From positions 33,775-97,774 of the forward strand of contig JARGSG010000134.1 in assembly GCA_030374805.1 (NCBI GenBank): DNA of 64,000 nucleotides, given 5' to 3'. The position numbers and the translations under genes are program-made. This DNA comes from Gracilaria gracilis. Its lineage: Eukaryota; Rhodophyta; Florideophyceae; Gracilariales; Gracilariaceae. The notes below the pieces were generated by a model. That model made no database searches, had not been told where the DNA came from, and worked only from the letters and a program-made list of their open reading frames with translations. Every line of letters begins with the position of its first letter. Positions within the stretch are counted from its first letter, which is position 1. Below, piece after piece: positions 31,465 through 41,982 of the stretch.

Positions 31465-33566
31465 CATCCAGTAACTGCAAATAGTGTCACTGACACTATT
31501 TGACGAAGCAATTTTTGAACACAAGAAACATGAAATAGTGTGGGTTACACTAATACTTGTATGACATTAATTGAGGTTCATACCAAATTAGTGTAACCAA
31601 CACTATTTGTTTACGACGTAATTAGTGTGGGTGACGGTTCCATTATTTCAAGTTTCATTCTACAACTGCTTGGCCATCAAAGTGACTTCGGTGCTCGGTG
31701 ATGATCTCCTGAAGCCGTGGAAAGAGTTGACGCTCCTCCCAGAGGCCGTTCAGATTCAACGATAGTCCAGTGCGAATCATGGCCTTGCGCGCGTAGGTCA
31801 ATCCGTCTCCGTCTCGCTGGCGATTTACGTCTTGCACCGCCAATGCAGCCAACCGCAAGAAGTAACCCTTACCCGGATTCAGCACTTTTCCAGAGTTTGA
31901 CCATGCCTGCTGTTTGATCTTCTCCATTTTATATTTTTCCCAGCGTGAGTTTCGAGCACTCTTTATCTTCTGGATGATAAAAGAATCTGCTGGTTGGACA
32001 AGATCAGTGCAATTCGGAGGAAAGTAGCGAATCTCTGTGTTAATGCCCTGCGCAGCTGCTTCCAGTCCTGGCGTTGAATTGTGACTGCTGCAGTGGTCTA
32101 CGAAGAGCACTCTCCGTCTTTGGTTTGGAAGGGGCCCAATGACTTTTCTCTCGTTTAGCCACTGTGGCATAACAATTGTGTCCATCCAACCCTTGGGCCG
32201 TGTCCGGTACGAGACATAAGTCACACTGTCTGGAACTCCCCTTATCGGAAACGATCGGTTTTTGTTTTGAAAGACCATGAACACTGGCTCAATGCGTGCT
32301 TCAGCTCCTCCCCTTATTCGTACGACCATCTTCATTCCCTCTCCGCCTGAAACTACATCGGAATATTTAACTTCTTTCTCCCCACAGAACCCAAGCGTCC
32401 GCCCGTTGTCCACGTTGATAAAAAAGTGCGTTTCGTCGGCGTTTTCTACATCACAATCATCCCAGTCACCCTTTCGAAATGCTCTTGCCACTTGACCAAG
32501 GTGGAATGCGACGGTTTTCTCGATGTAGGACTGCTTTTCTGGAGATAGAAGATGTTTCCCCGTACGTGCTCGGCTAACAATGCGATATCGGTCAGTGAAA
32601 GATTGTATCCAACGGCGGTTGATACACTGAGAAATTACCTTATTAGTTGCGCTGTCTATCAAAAATTTGTGATAGCTTGGCTTCGTCGAGTCACAGATGA
32701 GCTTCAAAGCCATGACATGGAGAGTTTTCCAATTGAATTTGACCCCCAACTTCCTAAGTCGATGAAATTCATCAACCATATCTAACTGTAACTCTCTAAC
32801 CCACACTCTGGTCTTTCGTCCACGTCCTGATCTTGCCTTCATGTTCACACGCTTAAGTCCATTGAAATTGCAACGCGTGATTGCTGTACCCGAACCTTTT
32901 GTTTTTGAGTCTTCTTTGTCATCAACATATTGTGCACGAGCGTTCCAAATACGAGTCGCCTTCTGTAGATTTGCGTTCGTACTGCTACGAAAGAAGTGAG
33001 GAAACTGGGATACTGTCTTTGATGCAATATTTTTTGTGCCATGGGAACTTGAATGTATCGTCATCCATGATGCGATTTTGGTGCGATCAGCAATGGTTAG
33101 CACGTTCTGTGCTGTTCGGGAGGTCTTGGGTCCTTTTGGACCTGCATTTTCTGTGCTTGTGCTGTTCAATACAACTTGTTGGTTGTCGGATGGTGTTGGA
33201 GATGGTGTGGCTTGTGCATGAGCGGCAGGTGGGCATGCGGACGCCAGAATCTGATGGGCTGTGTTTCCAGCTGCGCGCTGGAATGCAGCAACGATGGGAG
33301 AGCCCGAGAGAGGGACTATCATGAAGTGAGGCAATGCTGATGGTGAGAGATGTTGTTCCTGATCGAAGATCTTGAGAGGTGGAGAGGTTTTGTTTCGAAC
33401 AGAACTGTCGTCAAGTTGCTTTCCCGCGCAAAATTTCACTGCTACCCACACTAATTTAGTCTACGGAACGATTCCTTGGTACCATTAATAGTGTGGGTCA
33501 CTTACACCCACACTATTTTTGTTATGACACTATATAAACACACACACTATTTGCAGTTACTGGGTG
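31465..33566 (-). mobile_element. Intact pogo/Tc1-mariner-type element
   Basis: 2102 bp. The termini are 22-bp inverted repeats sharing CCAGTAACTGCAAATAGTG (left from 31465, right read inward from 33566) with one mismatch at the third base. TA flanks both sides (31463-31464 and 33567-33568), the target duplication of Tc1/mariner/pogo elements. Both subterminal regions carry repeated AATAGTGT/ACACTATT motifs. The single transposase ORF is open, so the copy may be autonomous. Confidence 0.85.
31655..33322 (-). CDS. pogo-like DDE_1 transposase
   Basis: 555 codons from the ATG at 33322 (MIVPLSGSPIVAAF); the frame is open further upstream but only to a GTG. A low-complexity N-terminus is followed by a Tc5/CENP-B-type HTH region (TRVWVRELQLDMVDEFHRL to RRWIQSFTDRY). 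The catalytic domain has ENADETHFFI near 32436 (Asp 1), VLFVDHCSSHNSTPG near 32096 (Asp 2), and LVQPADSFIIQKIKSA near 31988 (Asp 3). This is the DDD layout of pogo relatives that cut at TA. No stop or frameshift. The stop codon is about 190 bp from the left terminus. Confidence 0.9.
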   Translation of the reverse strand: MIVPLSGSPIVAAFQRAAGNTAHQILASACPPAAHAQATPSPTPSDNQQVVLNSTSTENAGPKGPKTSRTAQNVLTIADRTKIASWMTIHSSSHGTKNIASKTVSQFPHFFRSSTNANLQKATRIWNARAQYVDDKEDSKTKGSGTAITRCNFNGLKRVNMKARSGRGRKTRVWVRELQLDMVDEFHRLRKLGVKFNWKTLHVMALKLICDSTKPSYHKFLIDSATNKVISQCINRRWIQSFTDRYRIVSRARTGKHLLSPEKQSYIEKTVAFHLGQVARAFRKGDWDDCDVENADETHFFINVDNGRTLGFCGEKEVKYSDVVSGGEGMKMVVRIRGGAEARIEPVFMVFQNKNRSFPIRGVPDSVTYVSYRTRPKGWMDTIVMPQWLNERKVIGPLPNQRRRVLFVDHCSSHNSTPGLEAAAQGINTEIRYFPPNCTDLVQPADSFIIQKIKSARNSRWEKYKMEKIKQQAWSNSGKVLNPGKGYFLRLAALAVQDVNRQRDGDGLTYARKAMIRTGLSLNLNGLWEERQLFPRLQEIITEHRSHFDGQAVVE

Positions 33567-34426
33567 TAGTAGATGTAAGTTTTCTAACAAGGGCAGTTCA
33601 GCCATTTACTGCATACAAATCCCAGCATTGTGCCTTCGAGTTATTGAATCCATTTCTCCTCCAAGGATAAGGTTAAAAACGTTTTCCAAGCTTATACTTC
33701 ACAATTGCTATATTTTCGCACAAGTTGTAAAACTGATTCTTAGTTTCAAACAATCCCTCTAAGGCTCTGAATCATGTTTTATTGGTGTCGATGAATACAC
33801 AACATAACCTTTTTATTATATTGAGATAGACTATGAAGGAATAGAAAGTTGATGATGTTCATGTAATAACCGTATTTTATCAGAAACACATATTAGTTGT
33901 GCGGTATAAGTTCTTTCTTATGAAAAGTTTTATTTGATGTGAAAGAGGATTGACAACAACGTATAAAAAATTTTGAGTACAGCTTTAAACGAATTCAATA
34001 TTAGAAAGAACTTTTTGTTGAGAACATATGTTTGATCTTAAATAAAGGGCTTGGATGCACAAAGGAAAGGTTAAACGATAACTATGTCAGTTTATCGGAT
34101 ATTCATTTTTACTATCCGGTAGATCAATACTTTGTTTTTCACTTAATCAAATTAAAATGCCTGAGAACCATAAAAACTCCCTGAATGAAGATTGAACTAC
34201 TTCAAAGGAATATACAATTCTTGGAAGAAACTCAAAGTCAACAGAAACTTATGACTCGAATATATATTTTTCAAACTACCAAAAACGAATCATTGTCAAC
34301 TGTCTTTTAATATTCATCACCAATTAACTCTCTTAAATCTACGTAGACCATTCGCACACCATTTTCCTGTCGACTAATATTGTATTTTTCGAAAAGGTGC
34401 GTTTGAACTAGAAACAATAAGATACT
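33567..34426. other. AT-rich region without genes
   Basis: No coding signal. It is likely flank of the Harbinger-type element to the right. Confidence 0.35.
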
Positions 34427-35175
34427 TTAAGCAAAAGATTCAACATTATCTGAACTTCGAATAATTCGACCCTGTCGTAAAGCGTTATAAAATCCCACTA
34501 TCTTTGGATGATATGATTTTGATACGCTTTGATTAGATGAGTTCAAGCACTTTCGGTGCATTGCCTCAATATTTACTAACTGCAATGACCATGTTACCAC
34601 AAATTTTAGATATTCGCCTTCATCGACTACATTAACAGAAAACATGCCTTTCCCAACTTCAGATGGCAGTACAATAGAAATACCTAGCCGTTCCGCAGTA
34701 GTCTCAGGCTCAACCCAAGAAGAGATTAAATATAAAGGTTTGAATTGATTCTGCACAGTCACTCATTCGGATCCATCTTCATGTTTAGCCCCAAAAAACT
34801 CTCACCTGCAGTGTTCTCTTCGATATTCTAAGTCTCCTGTTTTTTGCTTGAAGAATTCGTGCATCTTTGATCTAAGGCAATTGCGGCAATCTCTGACAAA
34901 AACAAAATGTGAGTTAAAGCAATGCAAAGTCATATTTTTGATTGGAACTTACGCTCTCTCCCTCCGTATTCCCTTTTCAGAGCATTAAATTTTGCTGTGA
35001 ATGTTTGCAGTTTATTCTGCTTGAAAGCTTTTTCAGATTCCCATAGATCACGAGGCTTCTCTGTCTCATTAAGATCCTTGCATTCATATTTAGCCCTCAG
35101 AAGTTTAACGGCTGTAGAGTTTTTTGTTAGTTTGGGAGGCCTTGTGATGAAACGAAATTCTATGCAGATGAGGTT
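34427..35175 (-). pseudogene. Harbinger-type companion ORF (Myb/SANT-like), copy 2
   Basis: Exon 1 (about 35175-34953) encodes FRFITRPPKLTKNSTAVKLL, then RDLWESEKAFKQNK and TFTAKFNALKREYGG. A 60-bp intron follows (34952-34893). Downstream, 34762-34427 encodes WVEPETTAERLGISIVLPSE and LKFVVTWSLQLVNIEAMHRK. The same blocks occur in copy 1 at 16.9-17.8 kb. The exon after the intron reaches a TAG within 21 codons, so another intron or a mutation intervenes. The matching DDE nuclease is not found beside this copy. The family supplies DNA binding and nuclear import for PIF/Harbinger transposases. Confidence 0.6.
34893..34952 (-). other. Intron (60 bp) in companion ORF copy 2
   Basis: On the minus strand a GTAAGT donor at 34952 and a TTTTTGTCAG acceptor ending at 34893. 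The donor lies a few residues after the LK(R/G)E motif, the same place as the donor-like site in copy 1. Confidence 0.65.
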
Positions 35176-35191
35176 GAAAGAACTTCGATGA

Positions 35192-36327
35192 TTGTAGAAT
35201 CGCTACCAAGGTCTACGGGGTCTTCTTTATTGCGTTTCAGATGCCAAAGGACTGTGTCTCCAGTTCAGTATGGTGCCTTGTTATGTCAAACCACAAGGTG
35301 CTGCATGTTGGAAACAAATTCAAAACACTTGCATATCCAAATCTTGGACTTTATCTGCTTCCAAGATTGTAAATTTATACTCAGCTACGTCCGAGAGATT
35401 TTTGTGCGACTGGGTCACACATAAAAGCTGTTTGAACCTGTTGTGGTCCACATAATGTTTAAGGGGTTTGCGAGAACAACAGCATTTTATTCTACAATGC
35501 TGAAGCTTGTCTAGTATACGAAAGCCTTGAAAAGTTCTGTCTTTTCAAAAGTACATAACGCTGTTCTCTATGTAGTGTAGAGGTACTAGGAACAGTTTCA
35601 ACATAAACAATGCAAGTTTTCTATCGAATATTTTTCAAATATTTTTTCAAAAATGTGCCAAACAGTACATTTTTGTACATTGAAGAGGATGTTACCTCAA
35701 TATGAAGGATGTCTTGTTGAAAAAAATGTCTGTCCGCTACTTACGGTTCAATGTAGAACAGCGACGTGTAAAGATATTTGAGCAGATATGGAGATTTGAG
35801 GCGAATTCTTTGAAACTCTTTTTCGCCTTGGTATCTGTTAACAACGATGTTGAAGATGACGATGGGGTTTATTGAAAGTAAAAAAGTGTGTGTCGGTCCA
35901 CTTAGAAAACTCCTTATGGCCAAAAAAGCGGAGACGTAGAAACAGGCTAAACACTCATTCTGGACCGTTACAGGTCCGGAAACCTTTTCTGTAGAGAACA
36001 TAATTCTCTCATGAACACTGTTTACAGATTTGAAATTCGTTAACTAGATCTCGAGATACGATAAAACTACGATATGCTCTGCTCGGTCCAATCTGACCCA
36101 TATGCAAAGAACGAAGCATGTAGGTTACTATCATTCGGATACTACCGTTCCAAAACGTTATTCACTAAGTACCGCTGTCGATTTTTTTCTTCAGCTGAAG
36201 CGACCTTAGCCAAGCACGGCACAGAGCACATAAACTCTAACAAACGAGATAGAGTTGCTTCCGAGGCAACAGAATCACCAGTACTACTCCTCTTTAGTAG
36301 CTTAAAGCGCTTCCTTGTAGAACTGTT
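35192..36327. other. No gene recognised
   Basis: AT-rich. The minus strand in the right part may hold the C-terminal remainder of the interrupted transposase-like gene, but no motif is clear. Confidence 0.3.
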
Positions 36328-36707
36328 TCAGAACCTTTGTACAGAAACAAATCCAGGGTCATTCGATGCAAAGCAAAACACATGATACCGCGTAATCTTA
36401 AAGGCAGCAGAGATAGTAAAGCGAGAACTCCAGAATGACTTCCAGTCATACCACTCTACATCATTATCACCGATACCTCTGTTGCTCTCTGAACTTGTTT
36501 CAATTGTGTGCATCATGTCGCGTGGGACAACAACGTCTCGTTCTTTCAACCTTCTCGTACAAGCCCAAACGCTCCGTCAAAAACATTCTTTGTGCGTCCT
36601 GCCACAAGAAAATGGAGTGCAATTTTATCTTCAAAGCTTATTATCACACGCCTTGGAAATAGAACAGGATATACCTGTTTTTGTTTTGCCCGCTGCAGTT
36701 GTCCGCG
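36328..36707 (-). pseudogene. Interrupted transposase-like gene (DUF7869-like), 3' part
   Basis: Directly left of the chromovirus the minus strand reads, after the duplicated CCGCG, DNCSGQNKNRYILFYFQ. A frame change then leads to IALHFLVAGRTKNVFDGAFG and, from 36549, KERDVVVPRDMMHTIETSSE and NDVEWYDWKSFW. The motifs D-N-C-x-G-Q-N-K-N and G-x-T-K-x-x-x-D-x-x-F-G follow the order I recall for the DUF7869 transposase-like family. The upstream half is at 41,983-43,329. Confidence 0.6.
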
Positions 36708-36936
36708 TGTAGTGGATGGAACCATCCACTCAGGACAGCACAGCCACCCAAGATGGTGCCACCCACGTTTGGGTGGCACATCCGTTTTAGGTAGTAGCCT
36801 AGAGTAGTCTTGTTCCCGATTGGGAACAGCTGTGGTGCTTACTTAAGACACCACAACCGCTGCCTCCTTAGTAAACGAGGGCATCGAACCTCAGCACTTT
36901 CACCACCAAACTTGCGCAATTGCAACCAAGCGCACA
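36708..36936 (+). repeat. 5' LTR of the chromovirus
   Basis: 229 bp, TG...CA. Contains inverted repeats GTGGATGG-AA-CCATCCAC and GCCACCCACGTTTGGGTGGC. The sequence after the LTR (GTGATCACTGCCG) is not a standard TGG primer-binding site. Confidence 0.95.
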
Positions 36937-36995
36937 GTGATCACTGCCGATACTGGTTGTATCGCGTTTTTCAATCATCTGTTCGATCACCAACA

Positions 36996-39900
36996 ATGGC
37001 GTCCGCTTCGACGCCTTCCGCTCAGTCTGGAGAGGACAGTGACTACGTTCTCCAGCAACCGTCTTCAGTAGCATTCTCTGTCGCTCACCCAAAACTTACG
37101 AACACCAACCCCAAAGCCATTCGGGTTTTTCTAAGTCAATACGATCAGTACTCAAACGAGGTTACCGCAAGAGCGCTACAGCTTTCCGTCGTTAATTCGA
37201 CCACAACCGAACCCGTACGTCCCGTCAGCATCAGCTTCTGTGTTGACTCCGAATGGCTACAGTCATGCATCGATTTGAAATACATTCCGGGTGTCAAGGA
37301 GTCCACTGACCTTACCGACACCAAATTGAGATCCTATTTGGAATCCGAGGCCGAGGAGGAGAAAGACACAGTGACAGTGACGGAAATTGATGCAATCGTC
37401 AAGCGTGAACTTGTAATGGACATGTCCGACAGCTCCTCGCGATCAAGGATGAAAAGCATGTTTACTTCTTACGTTTCCTTGTTGCGTAGAAACGGACTCA
37501 CTTGGGTCATGAAAGACCATCCCAAGCTAGCTGTGAAGCACGTCATTGCTGCTGTGCGGCCTAAACCATTGCAGCAGCGCCTTGAAACGGATCTGGAACT
37601 TGTGTACGCTCCTCTGAAGAAGGACTTCAAAGGTTTTATGAAGCACGCAATGACTGTCGCAGAGGCCTTTCAGATCATAGACAATGGACCACCGTCAAGG
37701 ATAAGAACCTCCAGGGGTCGTAAGGGACACCCTGAAACATTGGCATCTGGTAGAGACGGTAGCACCAAGTCCGTTCCCTCCGCAGAATCACAACGGAGCA
37801 ATCAGAGAAGCAAACGTCCCCCACCATTTTGCCCCCATCCCCCGTGTAGAGCCGGGGCTGAGCGACACTGGATTGACGATTGTCAAAAAGCCACTGATGC
37901 AGAGAAGCATGTTTTGAAGGCCAACCTTTCGACCAGAAAGGCTGTAGACGGCCCTGCAAAAAACACCAGATCTCAAAAGTCTAAGTCCTCTCAAGGAACC
38001 GTGGGCCGTGTAAAGCCCGCTCATTCCCAAAGTGATGCAGGCTGCTCCATCACCATATCAGATGGAATGACTTCAATCGACACTACAGGTCGATGTGATG
38101 ATGGCAGCGATGACAGCATAGTGTCACCAACTCTCGCTGAATCAGCCGCGCTACGGGGAATTGGGAAGATTACTGCTATTCAGAAGGTCTCGATGGCAGT
38201 TGCGCTCCGGAAGGGAGACAAACCAGAGCCAGAAAGTTTCTTCTTTTCACGAACATGGACTGTACCGCGTACCATCCTACACTTGGCATCGGGAAACCTA
38301 GCTCTAATGAACATTTCCTTCTTAGTTGCCGACGACGAACTGGCTTGCGAGAACCTGCTGATTGGTAGACCTGTACTGCAGCATCTGCGTGTAGACACCA
38401 ACACGTTGCTCGACAACAACAGATTTGCTCTGAACGGGGCGGACTGCTCCGAAGTAGGGAACCCTACATCTGTTTCAGCAGGCGGGTACGTCAGCCGCCT
38501 TATGACTGAACGTTTCAGTTCTTCGGACAGTGCCCCTACACCAGAGGCACCTCCACCAGGGACTGACCGCCCGCGGGTCAATTATTATGCAGCTCGACGG
38601 ATCGAAGACCCATTCCCCGATCCAGCCCTTTTGGATCCACTTGATAGCGATCAGCATGAGACCATTTCCAAGGCAGTGGACGTTATGGTGCAAGCCGCGG
38701 TGGACAATGGACTAGAGGAACCCGAAGCAAAGCAACTTCAAGAAATGGTACAAAAACACATGAACATATTTCGGACCTCGCTCTCTTCAGGACCACCGGC
38801 CCAAGTCAAACCGTTGAAAATCACTCTCACCCCAGACGCCAAACCCATCCGCGTCCGCTTGCGTAAGTACTCGCAAGACCAACGTCATTTTCTCGACAAG
38901 TTTGTCGATGATCTTGTGCGAGCCGGAATGGTGTACCCGAACCCTTCCTCTCCATGGGCGTCCGCACCACTGATCGTTCCCAAACCAGGACCGGCACGCT
39001 TTCGTTTCACTGTTGATCTGCGTCCCATCAACAAGTACACAGTAAGACACCAGTTTCCTATGCCTAACATTGAGCAGGAATTATTGAAGCTCGCCGGATC
39101 CAAGTTCTTCGCTTCTTTCGATCTGTCGCACGGGTATTGGCAATTCCCACTGGCTAAGGAGTCCCAGGAACTTCAATCGTTCATCACGCCGGACGGCGTC
39201 TTCACTCCAACCAGAGTTCTGCATGGTACCACAAATGCAACGACTCATCTACAATCAGTCCTAGCCGAATTGTTTCCCAAGGAACTACTGCAGCAGCTTC
39301 TTTATTGGCTGGACGACCTTCTCCTTCACAACTCAACAGTAGAAGGACTGCTGGAAGGTATTCAAAAGCTTTTCGACACCTGTGCACGGTTCTCCATTCG
39401 ATTGCACCCAGGCAAGAGCATCCTGTTTGCCAAATCAATCAAGTGGTGTGGTCGGATTGTGTCAGCCAAAGGCGTACGTCACGATCCTAGACAATTGGAC
39501 GGTCTTCTGTCAATGGAACCCCCAACCACCGGAGCGCATTTACAACAATTTCTGTGTGCCATGCAATGGGTTAAGACAGGTATTCCCGACTTCACAAACC
39601 TTGTCGAACCCCTACACCTGCTGCTGGAACGTGTGGATGAGCACGCCGGTAAGCGAACAAAACGGGCAGTCAGTTCCGTTTCCTTGGATGATTTGGGATG
39701 GGGTCCGGAGGAAGCACGTGTCTTTGAGAAGTGCAAGAAAGCCCTTGCCAGCTTGGTCACCTTGGCCCACCGCGACGAAGAGCAGCGTCTCTGCATTTAC
39801 ACCGACGCATCAGACACCTCTTGGTCTGGCATAGTCACTCAGGTCCCTCCAGAAGACCTATCGCTTCCACACGCAGAACAGAGACACACTCCACTTGCAT

Positions 39901-41738
39901 TCTGCTCTGGTCGTTTCAACGCTACTCAACTTGGTTGGTCCACTCTAGAAAAAGAGGGTTTTGCCATCATGGCTACGGTAGAGCGAATGCATTGGCTTGC
40001 TGCCACCGCCGCGGGTTTTGACCTCTTCACAGACCACAACAATCTTGTGTTCCTCTTCGACCCGCTTTCCCTCATCCCAGATCTCAGCCAATCCTCCACT
40101 CGCAAGGTCCTTCGCTGGGCAGTGCGCCTAAGTGCGTACGCATATATCTGCTTCCACATCAGCGGATTGGATAATGTGTGGACTGATATGCTAACGCGTT
40201 GGTCAGCCCCAAAAGTTGTAAGAAGACTGATCAAAGTTCCGACACTTCCCACGGCAAATGCAGAGGATTTTTGCTGGCCCTCCCCAGAAGAAATAGTCAT
40301 GGAACAGAACCGACACGCCGCAAGCCGCCCAACGAATCTACGGTCGGTCGATGGGATTTGGAAAACATCCACCGAGGCCATCTGGATTCCAGAACAGTGT
40401 GAAGACCTCCAACTGCGCCTTTGCATTATCGCGCACACTGGACCTGCCGGTCATCGCGGTAGGAACTCAACCTCAAGCACTCTGAGCAAGCATTACCATT
40501 GGAGCACAGTAGCAAACGACATTCACTGTTTTGTGGATGCTTGCATTCATTGTATCTCGACAACGGGAGGAGAGAAGATACCGAGACCATTTGGCCCCGC
40601 ACTCCATGGAACAAGACCCAATGATCTCCTACAGTTCGACTACATTGAAATTGGACCTAGCATTGTCGGTTCCAAGTATGTACTCATGCTACGAGATGAC
40701 CACTCCGACTACAAGTGGTTTTTCCCTACTCCTGACACAACTGCCGACAATGCAGCACTTTCTATCGTCGATTGGTGCGCAGCTTTCAATGTACCGCAAG
40801 GGCTGATGTCTGATGGACCAACGCACTTCAAAAATCAGACTGTGGGAAAGCTCACGAAGTTCCTCCGCGTCCCACATCATTTTACACTTCCGTACACTCC
40901 ATGGAGTAACGGCGCAGTGGAAAGGCTTGGAAAGGAGCTCATCAGAACTTTTCGCGCCTTAGTTTCAGAGTATCAGATGGATTTCAAGGAATGGCCAGAT
41001 CTTCTTCCACTCATACAGAGCGTTCTAAACAACGCCGCATCGCCGCACCGAAAGAACATTGCCCCAATCACCGCGTTTCTGGGAATGGAACCCACGCCGC
41101 CGATCTCCACTTTCTTTCGCACAACCACAGCGAAACCAGTTTCGGTGGTAGAAGCACAGCTTCAGCGCTCGGTCAACATGGAAGCTTTGCAACATTTCAT
41201 GGAAGAGCTGCACCCTCTTGTGCACAACACGCTGCAGCGTAACAGAAAGTCTTCAAGAGAAAGAGCTTCAAGGGGCAAGCTGCCTAACTTTGGAAAAGGA
41301 GACTTTGTTCTCGTTGCAAGGGAAGACTTTACTGCCGGGGAGAAACTAGCCCTACGCTGGAGAGGACCACGGCGCATTGTTCAGGCTCTCTCTGATTATG
41401 TGTATCAAGTTGAGGACCTTCGTAACGGATCAATACAAGACATTCATGGCTCTCGGTTGAAGTTCTATCATGACGCCTCGCTGGACACTGAGGCTGTAAT
41501 GGCTCACGTCTTGTGCTCTGAAACTGGCATGCCAGTTGCACGCTTGCTTAGACTGGTAGAAGACAAAGACGAAGTTCTGGTTCATGTCCGTTGGAAAGGC
41601 CTGGACAAGTCTGAAGACACTCTGGAGCCGGTAAGGCAAATCTACAAAGATGTTCCTGCATTGCTCATGAAACTACTTCGACGCAAGAACACTCCTTCGC
41701 ATCTAGCTCAAAAGGCCAAACAGGCACTTGGTCTTTGA
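36996..41738 (+). CDS. Chromovirus Gag-Pol polyprotein
   Basis: 1580 codons from the ATG at 36996 (context ACAATGG); upstream codons in the frame lie in the LTR. Gag occupies about residues 1-340, with a knuckle-like C-x4-C-x6-H-x4-C (CPHPPCRAGAERHWIDDC) near 280. Protease near 367-480 has DDGSDDSIVS in place of the usual D-S/T-G. Reverse transcriptase: RFRFTVDLRPINKY near 665, the YWLDDLLLH catalytic box near 770. RNase H: YTDASDTSWSG near 934. Integrase: H-H-C-C finger from 1146 (HTGPAGH ... CIHC), FDYIEIG (1213), SDGPTHF (1271), AVERLGKE (1306), an intact D-D-E. C-terminal chromodomain near 1525 (EVLVHVRWKGLDKSEDTLEP). There is no frameshift between gag and pol, so processing or ratio control must be post-translational. 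It should be fully functional unless the odd protease motif matters. Confidence 0.95.
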   Translation: MASASTPSAQSGEDSDYVLQQPSSVAFSVAHPKLTNTNPKAIRVFLSQYDQYSNEVTARALQLSVVNSTTTEPVRPVSISFCVDSEWLQSCIDLKYIPGVKESTDLTDTKLRSYLESEAEEEKDTVTVTEIDAIVKRELVMDMSDSSSRSRMKSMFTSYVSLLRRNGLTWVMKDHPKLAVKHVIAAVRPKPLQQRLETDLELVYAPLKKDFKGFMKHAMTVAEAFQIIDNGPPSRIRTSRGRKGHPETLASGRDGSTKSVPSAESQRSNQRSKRPPPFCPHPPCRAGAERHWIDDCQKATDAEKHVLKANLSTRKAVDGPAKNTRSQKSKSSQGTVGRVKPAHSQSDAGCSITISDGMTSIDTTGRCDDGSDDSIVSPTLAESAALRGIGKITAIQKVSMAVALRKGDKPEPESFFFSRTWTVPRTILHLASGNLALMNISFLVADDELACENLLIGRPVLQHLRVDTNTLLDNNRFALNGADCSEVGNPTSVSAGGYVSRLMTERFSSSDSAPTPEAPPPGTDRPRVNYYAARRIEDPFPDPALLDPLDSDQHETISKAVDVMVQAAVDNGLEEPEAKQLQEMVQKHMNIFRTSLSSGPPAQVKPLKITLTPDAKPIRVRLRKYSQDQRHFLDKFVDDLVRAGMVYPNPSSPWASAPLIVPKPGPARFRFTVDLRPINKYTVRHQFPMPNIEQELLKLAGSKFFASFDLSHGYWQFPLAKESQELQSFITPDGVFTPTRVLHGTTNATTHLQSVLAELFPKELLQQLLYWLDDLLLHNSTVEGLLEGIQKLFDTCARFSIRLHPGKSILFAKSIKWCGRIVSAKGVRHDPRQLDGLLSMEPPTTGAHLQQFLCAMQWVKTGIPDFTNLVEPLHLLLERVDEHAGKRTKRAVSSVSLDDLGWGPEEARVFEKCKKALASLVTLAHRDEEQRLCIYTDASDTSWSGIVTQVPPEDLSLPHAEQRHTPLAFCSGRFNATQLGWSTLEKEGFAIMATVERMHWLAATAAGFDLFTDHNNLVFLFDPLSLIPDLSQSSTRKVLRWAVRLSAYAYICFHISGLDNVWTDMLTRWSAPKVVRRLIKVPTLPTANAEDFCWPSPEEIVMEQNRHAASRPTNLRSVDGIWKTSTEAIWIPEQCEDLQLRLCIIAHTGPAGHRGRNSTSSTLSKHYHWSTVANDIHCFVDACIHCISTTGGEKIPRPFGPALHGTRPNDLLQFDYIEIGPSIVGSKYVLMLRDDHSDYKWFFPTPDTTADNAALSIVDWCAAFNVPQGLMSDGPTHFKNQTVGKLTKFLRVPHHFTLPYTPWSNGAVERLGKELIRTFRALVSEYQMDFKEWPDLLPLIQSVLNNAASPHRKNIAPITAFLGMEPTPPISTFFRTTTAKPVSVVEAQLQRSVNMEALQHFMEELHPLVHNTLQRNRKSSRERASRGKLPNFGKGDFVLVAREDFTAGEKLALRWRGPRRIVQALSDYVYQVEDLRNGSIQDIHGSRLKFYHDASLDTEAVMAHVLCSETGMPVARLLRLVEDKDEVLVHVRWKGLDKSEDTLEPVRQIYKDVPALLMKLLRRKNTPSHLAQKAKQALGL

Positions 41739-41748
41739 AGAAGGGGAG

Positions 41749-41977
41749 TGTAGTGGATGGAACCATCCACTCAGGACAGCACAGCCACCCAAGATGGTGC
41801 CACCCACGTTTGGGTGGCACATCCGTTTTAGGTAGTAGCCTAGAGTAGTCTTGTTCCCGATTGGGAACAGCTGTGGTGCTTACTTAAGACACCACAACCG
41901 CTGCCTCCTTAGTAAACGAGGGCATCGAACCTCAGCACTTTCACCACCAAACTTGCGCAATTGCAACCAAGCGCACA
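41749..41977 (+). repeat. 3' LTR of the chromovirus
   Basis: Reads identically to the 5' LTR over 229 bp. Preceded by the polypurine tract at about 41738-41748 and followed by the duplicated CCGCG. Confidence 0.95.
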
Positions 41978-41982
41978 CCGCG

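Larger units (their letters stand above)
36708..41977 (+). mobile_element. Complete chromovirus (Ty3-type LTR retrotransposon)
   Basis: 5' LTR 36708-36936 and 3' LTR 41749-41977 (229 bp each) read identically base for base. They begin TGTAGTGG and end AGCGCACA. CCGCG is duplicated outside both ends (36703-36707 and 41978-41982). A polypurine tract (AAGAAGGGGAG) precedes the 3' LTR. One uninterrupted ORF spans the interior. Identical LTRs mean a recent insertion. It landed in the DUF7869-like gene in the opposite orientation. Confidence 0.95.
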
